The notes under the pieces were generated by a model. The model had not been told where the DNA came from. It saw nothing but the letters and a program-made list of their open reading frames with translations, and searched no databases. 47,432 nucleotides of DNA, taken from Alphaproteobacteria bacterium. Its GTDB lineage: Bacteria > Pseudomonadota > Alphaproteobacteria > Rs-D84. The number at the start of each line of letters is the position of its first letter. Position 1 is the first letter of the stretch. Where the stretch lies: the NCBI GenBank assembly GCA_017554665.1, contig JAFZHX010000008.1, forward strand, positions 1 through 47,432. The letters run 5' to 3'. Positions 41,684-47,432 of this stretch are shown here, piece by piece. The translations under genes were made by a program, and so were the position numbers.

Positions 41684-43471
41684 ATGACTTGGTTAGATAG
41701 TATATTGGAAGCTTTTAAACGAAATGGCGGTAAAGGAAAGCCAGCAGAAATTATTAATTTAACTCAAAAGATTCGCGAGGAAAATAATGATACCTGGGGT
41801 GATAACGGTCTGTACCAAGTTTGGACTGATGTTGAAAAGCGCTGTAAGGGGTATAAGCAGTGCGGACCAAATCCTTTGTTTGAAAAAATCGAAGAAAATG
41901 GTCTGACTGTATGGCGTTTGTTGTCAGCAACTGAAGATCAAAAACAATCTTTGATTGATGAAAAACTTTTGAAAAATGTATTGCAAGATTTTGTAAGACG
42001 CGCCCTTATTGCAAGAGATCGCAGGCTTCAAGGTATAAATGTTATTAACGAAGAGCTTGGTGGTCATAGTGGCAAGATTAACTCGGATGTTGAATATAGG
42101 ATGAGTTTTGGCTTTGGAAATATTGCTACTATACCATATATTGCTTTTTTAGGTTTTGGGCAGGTGGTGCCAAAGGGTATCTATCCAGTAGTATTGTTTG
42201 ATACAACTGTTTCAAATGGAAACTTTAGTATATGTTATGGTGTTTCTGAAACAAAAAAATCTGGCCTGTCTTGGCCAGCAAGTGTCGTTGCAGGAAAAAG
42301 ATTATACCGCGGTGCAAAGTATAAAGATACATATGTGCATTCTTACCATACAGTTAATACAGAACAAGATTTTATAGATAACAAAGAAGAAATAGTCAAA
42401 GGTGTTATCGAAGTGATATCAGATTTTGAAAAAGTCTTTAAAACAAAACCTTCAACAGTATTGCCAGAAACAGAAAATACATCTAGCGATATTGCCAGCA
42501 TTTCTCAACCATTGAATCAAATTTTATATGGTGCGCCGGGTACAGGAAAAACCTATCGTTCTATTTTGAAGGCTTTAGAAATTGTTACTGGCCAAGCTAA
42601 AAGCTTGCCTGCAGATAAAGCAGAACGCAAAGCAAAATATGCAGAATATTTGGAAGAGATGGAAGGATACCGTGATCAAATTCGATTTGTAACTTTCCAC
42701 CAGTCGATGGCGTATGAAGAATTTGTCGAAGGTATCAAGCCAGTTATCAAGCAAGATGGTATAGAAGAGGGTGAATCAAGCCAAGTTCAATATACAAACG
42801 CAAGCGGTATTTTCAAAAATATCGTTAACGAAGCCAAGGCTAATCGTGATAAGAAATATGTTCTGATTATTGATGAAATAAATCGCGGAAATATTTCAAA
42901 GATTTTTGGTGAATTGATAACTTTGATTGAGCCAAGTAAGCGTCTGTGGAATGAAGAACCAATGACTGTAACTTTGCCATATTCGCAAGAACCGTTTAAT
43001 GTGCCAAACAATTTGTATCTTATCGGTACGATGAATACTTCGGACAGGTCAATTGCTGCTGTTGATATAGCGTTACGTCGTCGTTTCTTCTTTGTGCCAA
43101 TGCGTCCAGAAGATAATCTGGTTACAGATGTACAAGGGATTTATTTACACAGCATATTTAAAAATTTGAATAAAAAAATAGAGATACTGTTAGACGAAGA
43201 TCATATGATTGGACACAGTTATTTGATGGGCTGCAAAACGGTTGCCGAAGTAAAAAAGGTTTGGTTTGATGAAATAATGCCTTTGTTGAACGAATACTTT
43301 TATGGCGACTGGGATAGATTAAGTTTGGTTTTGGGGGATGATTTTGTAGTTCAACAAGATATTCCTGTAGAACTTCGTGATTTTTGTAACGCGGAAAGAT
43401 TTAGTCGTTTTGCAAAAGTATCCGAATTTTCTGATACAGAATTTGTTAACGCAATAAACAAATTGGGATAA
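41684..43471 (+). CDS. mcrB: McrB-type AAA+ GTPase of a type IV restriction system
   Basis: 595 aa. N terminus: a winged-helix-like domain (about 1-85, LDSILEAFKRNGGKGKPAEI) then a DUF3578/MrcB_N domain (about 95-250, IPYIAFLGFGQ, KKSGLSWP), likely the modified-DNA-binding part. The AAA+ motor has Walker A GAPGTGKT (about 283-290), Walker B LIIDEINRGN (about 395), sensor GTMNTSDRS and arginine RRRFFF. McrB forms GTP-hydrolysing rings that drive McrC cleavage of modified DNA. It is followed one base later by mcrC. The McrB-specific NTxD-like element (MNTSDRS) supports GTP use. Confidence 0.93.
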   Translation: MTWLDSILEAFKRNGGKGKPAEIINLTQKIREENNDTWGDNGLYQVWTDVEKRCKGYKQCGPNPLFEKIEENGLTVWRLLSATEDQKQSLIDEKLLKNVLQDFVRRALIARDRRLQGINVINEELGGHSGKINSDVEYRMSFGFGNIATIPYIAFLGFGQVVPKGIYPVVLFDTTVSNGNFSICYGVSETKKSGLSWPASVVAGKRLYRGAKYKDTYVHSYHTVNTEQDFIDNKEEIVKGVIEVISDFEKVFKTKPSTVLPETENTSSDIASISQPLNQILYGAPGTGKTYRSILKALEIVTGQAKSLPADKAERKAKYAEYLEEMEGYRDQIRFVTFHQSMAYEEFVEGIKPVIKQDGIEEGESSQVQYTNASGIFKNIVNEAKANRDKKYVLIIDEINRGNISKIFGELITLIEPSKRLWNEEPMTVTLPYSQEPFNVPNNLYLIGTMNTSDRSIAAVDIALRRRFFFVPMRPEDNLVTDVQGIYLHSIFKNLNKKIEILLDEDHMIGHSYLMGCKTVAEVKKVWFDEIMPLLNEYFYGDWDRLSLVLGDDFVVQQDIPVELRDFCNAERFSRFAKVSEFSDTEFVNAINKLG

Positions 43472-43472
43472 T

Positions 43473-44765
43473 ATGCTTTTACGTATTCCTCTTGTTGAAT
43501 ATCAAGGATGCAAATATACTGATTTGCCAATTCCAGAAGGGGTATCAAATCCCCTTTTGGACAGTGGTTTTGTTGATGGTTTGGAACACTTTTTGCAGAA
43601 AAACAAATTGGACAAGGTGCTGTCTTTCGGTAGAAAGGGTATCAAGGCATCTTCTTATGTTGGTGTGATAAAGTATAAAAATATTCAATTTGAAATATTG
43701 CCAAAGTTATCATCAAAAAACGAAGACGATAATCAGATTTTAAAAAATTTGTTTTATATGTTGTCTTTTACAAAAAAGCTGAATGTAAAAAATAACAAAA
43801 GTGCGTCATTATCTGCGTGTTCTAATCCTTTTTTAGAAATATTAATAGGTGCATTTGCAGAAGGACTTTTTGATGCTCTAAAGCGCTGCGCACCAAAGGG
43901 TTATATCGTTCGTTCCGAGAATGTAAAATACCTAAAAGGCAGATTGAATTTGCCGTCTCATATAAAGTATAACAGTTTTAATCAATCAAGATTTTTCTGC
44001 GACTATGATGAATTTTCTGAGAATAATGTATTGAATCAGTTGTTTTTGTATGTTGCTACTTGTTTGTATTCTGTTTGCAGAACACAACAGAATAAAAAGC
44101 TGTTAAAACTGATTATAAATTTTTATTCAGATGTAGACTTTGTGTGTTTTGATAACAAAGATTTGTCTGTTATTAAATTAAGCAGGGCGCAATCTGGTTT
44201 TGAAATGCCGCTTAAATTAGCCAAGATGTTTGTTGAAAAAACATCTGTTGATATGTCTGCTCATAAATTCGAAAATATTGCGCTGATTTGGGATATGAAC
44301 TTTTTGTTTGAAGAATTTGTGGCAGAGTTTTTAAAAAGATATAAGCAGGATTTGGATATTAAATATATTTCGTGCCAGCATAGTCGTAAGTTATTAATTT
44401 CAGAAGAAAATGATAGGGGATATGCTTCTACATATGTAGATGTTTTCCTTGTTATGAATAATGGTAAAAAGCTGGTTTTGGACACTAAATATAAAAACAA
44501 TCAAGGACAATTTGGTGAATTTAGCAATGCAGATGTTTTTCAGGTTACAACATATTGTCGTTTGCATGACTGTCATAATGCTATATTGTTATATCCTGCT
44601 GCAGATAAAAATAAAAATGACGAGCATTCATATAGATTAAATGTTGATACTGGTATTGAAGAGCTACATGTAAAAACTTCACGTATATATATTATGGATG
44701 ATTTGCAAAAAGAAACAGAGCAATTGAAAGCCCGTTTTAGACAGATATTAACGGTTGCGAATTAG
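43473..44765 (+). CDS. mcrC: McrC-type endonuclease subunit
   Basis: 430 aa. N-terminal beta-rich domain (about 1-100; LSFGRKGIKASSYVGVI), helical middle, and a C-terminal PD-(D/E)xK nuclease: IWDMNFLFEEFVAEFL, VDVFLV (about 322) and LVLDTKYK (about 333), with Asp and D-x-K in place. McrC docks on the McrB ring and cuts DNA. The gene starts one base after the mcrB stop, so coupling is tight. Length is usual (about 350-430). Confidence 0.92.
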   Translation: MLLRIPLVEYQGCKYTDLPIPEGVSNPLLDSGFVDGLEHFLQKNKLDKVLSFGRKGIKASSYVGVIKYKNIQFEILPKLSSKNEDDNQILKNLFYMLSFTKKLNVKNNKSASLSACSNPFLEILIGAFAEGLFDALKRCAPKGYIVRSENVKYLKGRLNLPSHIKYNSFNQSRFFCDYDEFSENNVLNQLFLYVATCLYSVCRTQQNKKLLKLIINFYSDVDFVCFDNKDLSVIKLSRAQSGFEMPLKLAKMFVEKTSVDMSAHKFENIALIWDMNFLFEEFVAEFLKRYKQDLDIKYISCQHSRKLLISEENDRGYASTYVDVFLVMNNGKKLVLDTKYKNNQGQFGEFSNADVFQVTTYCRLHDCHNAILLYPAADKNKNDEHSYRLNVDTGIEELHVKTSRIYIMDDLQKETEQLKARFRQILTVAN

Positions 44766-44783
44766 TTGTAAATTATACATATT

Positions 44784-44807
44784 GCCTATTTTGCGTAAAA
44801 GGCTTTA
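44784..44807 (+). terminator. possible terminator after mcrC
   Basis: GCC-TTTT paired with AAAAGGC with a 2-nt bulge, then TTTATT. Weak. Confidence 0.35.
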
Positions 44808-45710
44808 TTCGAACATTTCCAAAGGTATGTCATATTCTTTGCAGAATTCGTAAAAGAATTCCAAAAATGCTTGAACTTTTGGAGTTTTTACGGTTATTGC
44901 ATTTCCGATACCTGTTAAAATATACTCATAGTCAAAGTTGATATTTGGTACTTCTACCAAACGTTCGTTACGCATGGTGCACCATTCGGGCATCAAGGAT
45001 ATTCCGGCACCATCGCATATCAGTTGGTATAGAATAGAAGCAGAATCAGCTGTAACATTTAATTTTTTTGCGCGTTTCAAGATAAAGTTACATTCTGGTA
45101 ACTGCAAAAACTTTTGTCGGATGCACAAATCAAAGTTTTCCAACATGTCATCCATATCTTTTGGGATACCGTGTTTCTGTAGGTATTCAGGTGTGGAATA
45201 AAATTTAGTTTTAGTTTTAAATTTAAACAACGGATTTGTTCCAGGTATTTTTTGCAATGATCTTATGTCGATAATAGAAATATCTGGATTTGTCATATTC
45301 ATATGTCTATTCGTTAAAATATCCAAACGAATTTTAGGATGTTTTGCATATAATTTTGACAATTCAGTAAACAAATGGCTACCAGCGAAACCTTCTTCAG
45401 TCCATATAGAGATATAACCAGTCAATTCTTCTGGGCCTGTAATATTTTGGATAAGGCTATCAAGTGCGTTTGATATGCTTTCTATATCCGCATACAGCTG
45501 ACGCGTAGTATTTGTAGGAACACTGCCAGCCGAGCTGCGTATCAGCAAACGAGTTTTGAATCTTGCTTCTAAATCAGCGATCATTTTTGACATATTAGAG
45601 TGCTTGAAGCCGTTTCTGTCTGCTGCAGCTTGAATTTGTCCAAGGTCAATAACCTCTTTCAAAGCCAATAATTCACGTAAAAATGTGATTTTTGTTTTAA
45701 TGGTTGGCAA
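44805..45710 (-). CDS. LysR-type transcriptional regulator
   Basis: 301 aa, standard LTTR length. The start is a TTG at 45710, placed behind AAAAGGATAA, the SD form used by neighbouring genes. The N-terminal winged HTH covers about 15-70 (GQIQAAADRNGFKHSNMSKMIADLEARFKTRLLIRS). The rest is a periplasmic-binding-protein-like effector domain (about 95-295). The HTH has a slightly longer, Asn/Gln-rich recognition segment. It is convergent with mcrC. Its targets are unknown; LTTRs often control a divergent gene, here the CI-like HTH gene. Confidence 0.85.
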   Translation of the reverse strand: MPTIKTKITFLRELLALKEVIDLGQIQAAADRNGFKHSNMSKMIADLEARFKTRLLIRSSAGSVPTNTTRQLYADIESISNALDSLIQNITGPEELTGYISIWTEEGFAGSHLFTELSKLYAKHPKIRLDILTNRHMNMTNPDISIIDIRSLQKIPGTNPLFKFKTKTKFYSTPEYLQKHGIPKDMDDMLENFDLCIRQKFLQLPECNFILKRAKKLNVTADSASILYQLICDGAGISLMPEWCTMRNERLVEVPNINFDYEYILTGIGNAITVKTPKVQAFLEFFYEFCKEYDIPLEMFE

Positions 45711-45738
45711 TTTTTATCCTTTTATGCGAATGAAAGAC

Positions 45739-45767
45739 ATCATAGACTAAGAATAATTTCTAAACAA
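45739..45767 (-). promoter_or_regulatory. promoter of the LysR gene
   Basis: Minus-strand TTGTTT (45762-45767), 17-bp spacer, TATGAT (45739-45744). Confidence 0.45.
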
Positions 45768-45916
45768 TCATTATTTTTTTAGGAAGAAAAGCTATGACAT
45801 TTTTGCTAAAAGATTATAAAAATTCCCAGAATATGTATATTTTCAAACTTTCCAGTCCCCTTTTTATACATAGTAATATGAAAAATGAGTATGAAAGGAA
45901 ATATAAAAACCTATTT

Positions 45917-45922
45917 TATAAT
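45917..45922 (+). promoter_or_regulatory. -10 box of the CI-like HTH gene
   Basis: TATAAT 42 nt before the ATG at 45965; the -35 (TGAAAG at 45892-45897, 19-bp spacer) is poor. The rest of 45711-45964 shows no other confident gene, although an in-frame N-terminal extension from 45794 exists. Confidence 0.4.
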
Positions 45923-45964
45923 TCTGTCGTGTCCAACAACAAAACAAAACTAAGGAGTTTTAAT

Positions 45965-46219
45965 ATGACACACGCAGAAGTTTGGTATGCAATAGATGCA
46001 TTTGCAAGCGAACACCATGTATCCTGTTCAGGATTGGCAAAACGTAGCGGATTAGATGCAACGACATTTAACAAAAGCAAACGTTGGTCAAAATATGGAC
46101 AGCCACGTTGGCCTTCGACAAACAGTATTGCAAAAATACTGGAAAGCATAGGAGCCAGCATATCTGATTTTACAAAATATTTTTCGACACCTACATCAGC
46201 AGCACAGCAAGCAGTTTAA
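45965..46219 (+). CDS. CI/S24-type HTH domain protein without peptidase domain
   Basis: 84 aa from ATG 45965 behind AAGGAG. It resembles the N-terminal HTH domain of alphaproteobacterial phage-repressor-like/S24 regulators: WYAIDAFASEHHVSCSGLAKRSGLDATTFNKSKRW, then RWPSTNSIAKILESIGASISDF. In full-length relatives a LexA-like S24 peptidase follows; here the protein ends soon after the HTH, with STPTSAAQQAV. No S24 remnant is visible downstream (the terminator follows at once). It may be a stand-alone repressor or a truncated one. Confidence 0.75.
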   Translation: MTHAEVWYAIDAFASEHHVSCSGLAKRSGLDATTFNKSKRWSKYGQPRWPSTNSIAKILESIGASISDFTKYFSTPTSAAQQAV

Positions 46220-46256
46220 GCCATATAGATATAAAAAATATAAAAGAGATAACAAA

Positions 46257-46281
46257 AGCCGCTCAAAACGAGCGGTTTTTA
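46257..46281. terminator. terminator between the HTH and Nudix genes
   Basis: CCGCTC (46259-46264), 5-nt loop, GAGCGG (46270-46275), then TTTTT; preceded by an A run, so usable on both strands. Confidence 0.75.
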
Positions 46282-46287
46282 TAATTG

Positions 46288-46776
46288 TTATCTTGTTCTT
46301 TCGTCCGCGATAATTTGTTTTATTTTGGTTAATTTGTTTATGTTTTTAATTTCTTTTACCAAAAATTCAGGACGAAAATCTAGTTCTTCAAGTTTATCAA
46401 TTCTGTGCCATTTAAACAGATATTTTTCGCCTTCTATACCAACAAAGATGCCTTCTTTTTTGAACAAAGGTGAATTTTTTGGTAATTCTACCAAATAAGA
46501 AAAGCCTAATTCGTGGTATGTTTGTTGATTAAGTTGAAAGAAATTTTCAATAATTATTTTTAATTTTCTTTTGCACTTTTTAATTCCCAGTTCTTCTTCT
46601 AATTCTCTGGCTATGGCAGAATCTGTGCTTTCCAACATCTCTGTTCTGCCACCTGGCAAAAGCCAGAAATTACGGTCTTTGATTTGATGGATTAAAACAA
46701 ATTTTTTTGATTTGTCTAAGATAATAGCAGAAACGCGGAAGTTAAATTTATTGTTTCCGTCTTGGTAAGAAATCAT
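46288..46776 (-). CDS. Nudix hydrolase
   Basis: 162 aa. The Nudix box GGRTEMLESTDSAIARELEEELGI (about 42-65) fits Gx5Ex7REUxEExGU exactly; it is quoted here in two parts: GGRTEMLE and RELEEELGI. Flanking strands (FRVSAIILDKSKKFVLIH, FWLLPGG) are typical. It would hydrolyse a nucleoside diphosphate linked to some group X; the substrate cannot be told. Monocistronic on the minus strand, ending at the shared terminator. The ORF is AT-rich like the rest of this end of the window. Confidence 0.85.
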   Translation of the reverse strand: MISYQDGNNKFNFRVSAIILDKSKKFVLIHQIKDRNFWLLPGGRTEMLESTDSAIARELEEELGIKKCKRKLKIIIENFFQLNQQTYHELGFSYLVELPKNSPLFKKEGIFVGIEGEKYLFKWHRIDKLEELDFRPEFLVKEIKNINKLTKIKQIIADERTR

Positions 46777-46853
46777 CGCACCGCTCCATATTATTAAATA
46801 GGTGAAGTTTTACTTTATTGTAATATATAAACAACCAAAGTAAATATAATTAT

Positions 46854-46940
46854 TTAATGATTAGAGGAATATAACAGGTCTTCTGGTGTAGTAAAAAATC
46901 CTAAATTTTCAATAATTTCAGTCTGCATCACACTCCGCAT
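46854..46940 (-). CDS. possible 28-aa small protein
   Basis: ATG at 46940 to TAA at 46854, 28 residues (MRSVMQTEIIENLGFFTTPE...). Composition is protein-like, but no good SD or promoter is visible and it stands alone in a 235-bp gap between the Nudix gene and 47012. Low confidence. Confidence 0.2.
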   Translation of the reverse strand: MRSVMQTEIIENLGFFTTPEDLLYSSNH

Positions 46941-46974
46941 TTAACAAGTTATATCCAGCTTGTACATGTTTATA

Positions 46975-47004
46975 TTGGATTCATTGCAACAAATATGATA
47001 AAAT
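46975..47004 (+). promoter_or_regulatory. promoter, leaderless geometry, before the 35-aa ORF
   Basis: TTGGAT (46975-46980), 18-bp spacer, TAAAAT (46999-47004), then 7 nt to the ATG at 47012. Confidence 0.45.
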
Positions 47005-47011
47005 CCCGAAT

Positions 47012-47119
47012 ATGAAAATTCGTAAAAATATTTTACTGTTTAAACAGTATTATTTATTGGCAGATATGTGGCCACTGTCTGTGTTGACAATTGTTTGCCC
47101 TGTGTTATTCTTGTGCTAA
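47012..47119 (+). CDS. 35-aa hydrophobic small protein or leader ORF
   Basis: ATG 47012 to TAA 47117-47119. A basic start (MKIRKNILLFK) is followed by a hydrophobic helix ending VLTIVCPVLFLC, i.e. a single-membrane-segment peptide. The -10 box ends 7 nt before the ATG, so the mRNA would be leaderless. The stop is 10 nt before the ATG of the next gene, allowing translational coupling. It may be a leader ORF of the next gene or an independent small membrane protein. Confidence 0.4.
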   Translation: MKIRKNILLFKQYYLLADMWPLSVLTIVCPVLFLC

Positions 47120-47129
47120 TAACAATACA

Positions 47130-47432
47130 ATGGAATGCAAATTGTTAACGCATATAGATTTTGACCGAGCCTTGCATGATATGAAATATCATGATTGCGT
47201 ACCAGAAGTGACTTTTGGCCCATATTCGCCGACATACCTTATTGCTACGGACGAAAACGCAGATCAAGATATCAGACGCTATATGTATAATAAAAAAGAA
47301 CAAAAATACTGTGAAAAAGTTTTAACCGTATCAGCATCTGGCGACCAGCCATTATTTTGTAAAAGGTATGGTGCTGAACACATTACTACTTTTGATATAA
47401 CATATGCATCCAAAATAATTATGGATATTAAA
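47130..47432 (+). CDS. SAM-dependent-transferase-like protein, 5' part (truncated by window)
   Basis: 101 codons, open at the window end. VLTVSASGDQPLFCKRYGA (about residues 65-83) followed by FDITYASK is the glycine-loop-like and acidic-strand arrangement of class I SAM-binding proteins; the S-A-S-G-D-Q-x-L form recalls DUF3419/BtaA-like aminocarboxypropyltransferases. The start ATG 47130 has no SD; an in-frame TTG at 47091 is an alternative that overlaps the 35-aa ORF. Function remains open because most of the protein is missing. Confidence 0.55.
   Translation, partial: MECKLLTHIDFDRALHDMKYHDCVPEVTFGPYSPTYLIATDENADQDIRRYMYNKKEQKYCEKVLTVSASGDQPLFCKRYGAEHITTFDITYASKIIMDIK

Noticed and set aside
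45794-45964. N-terminal extension of the CI-like HTH protein
   Set aside because: The family starts at the ATG at 45965, which has its own AAGGAG; the extension is AT-rich and includes the probable -10 box.
1-47432. CRISPR array, insertion sequence or prophage block
   Set aside because: No regularly spaced repeats, transposase ORFs with flanking inverted repeats, or phage structural genes were seen, despite the McrBC and CI-like genes.

Overview
The window reads as a low-GC, Gram-negative chromosome segment, most likely from a small-genome, host- or gut-associated alphaproteobacterium. The evidence is lpxD-fabZ lipid A genes, ornithine-lipid genes (olsB, olsA), an IHF-type protein, a prolyl-tRNA synthetase of the short class that lacks the INS editing domain (typical of alphaproteobacteria), and a CI-like regulator domain of alphaproteobacterial type. 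I cannot assign a genus from sequence alone. Promoters of the TTGnnn-16/18-TAnAAT type and GC hairpin plus T-tract terminators are unusually easy to see, and several genes appear to be transcribed without a 5' leader.

Layout. 1-3.6 kb: the 3' end of rpsA, an adenylate kinase, a convergent pair of an M23 endopeptidase and a displaced mraZ, and an unidentified 113-aa protein with an elaborate 5' leader and a structured 3' UTR. 3.6-9.3 kb: nusA-infB (minus) divergent from lpxD-fabZ (plus). 9.3-14.4 kb: two large tandem paralogous secreted Cys-rich proteins, each with its own nearly identical promoter. 14.6-19.8 kb: a PLD/cardiolipin-synthase-like lipoprotein, a tRNA-Arg(CCT) that probably shares a transcript with a small Cys-rich membrane protein, an unidentified 703-aa protein, an IHF-like protein and a DUF2147 protein. 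19.9-25.6 kb: hemW-pepO, an outer-membrane protein and an MltB-like transglycosylase. 25.7-30.2 kb: a tight plus-strand cluster olsB-olsA-proS(bacterial type)-proS(archaeal/eukaryotic type). 30.3-34.5 kb: a membrane-anchored spermidine-synthase-like protein, a small GNAT, L-lactate dehydrogenase, a periplasmic thioredoxin-fold protein and CvpA.

34.6-47.4 kb is accessory in character: an HNH/zinc protein, a small membrane protein, a nucleotidyltransferase with a Cys-rich secreted protein, an autotransporter with Pmp-like GGAI/FxxN repeats, several very small proteins, a McrB-McrC type IV restriction system, a LysR regulator, a CI-like HTH domain without a peptidase domain, a Nudix hydrolase, and the start of a SAM-dependent-transferase-like gene cut by the window edge.

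Most coherent themes: cell envelope building (lpxD, fabZ, olsBA, cardiolipin synthase, peptidoglycan hydrolases, OMPs), translation and transcription (rpsA, nusA, infB, two ProRS), and invasion defence (McrBC, possibly the HNH protein). The observations I rate most unusual are the two ProRS of different evolutionary classes one base apart, the duplicated giant secreted proteins with duplicated promoters, the apparent leaderless transcripts, and the uORF/hairpin leader of the 113-aa gene.
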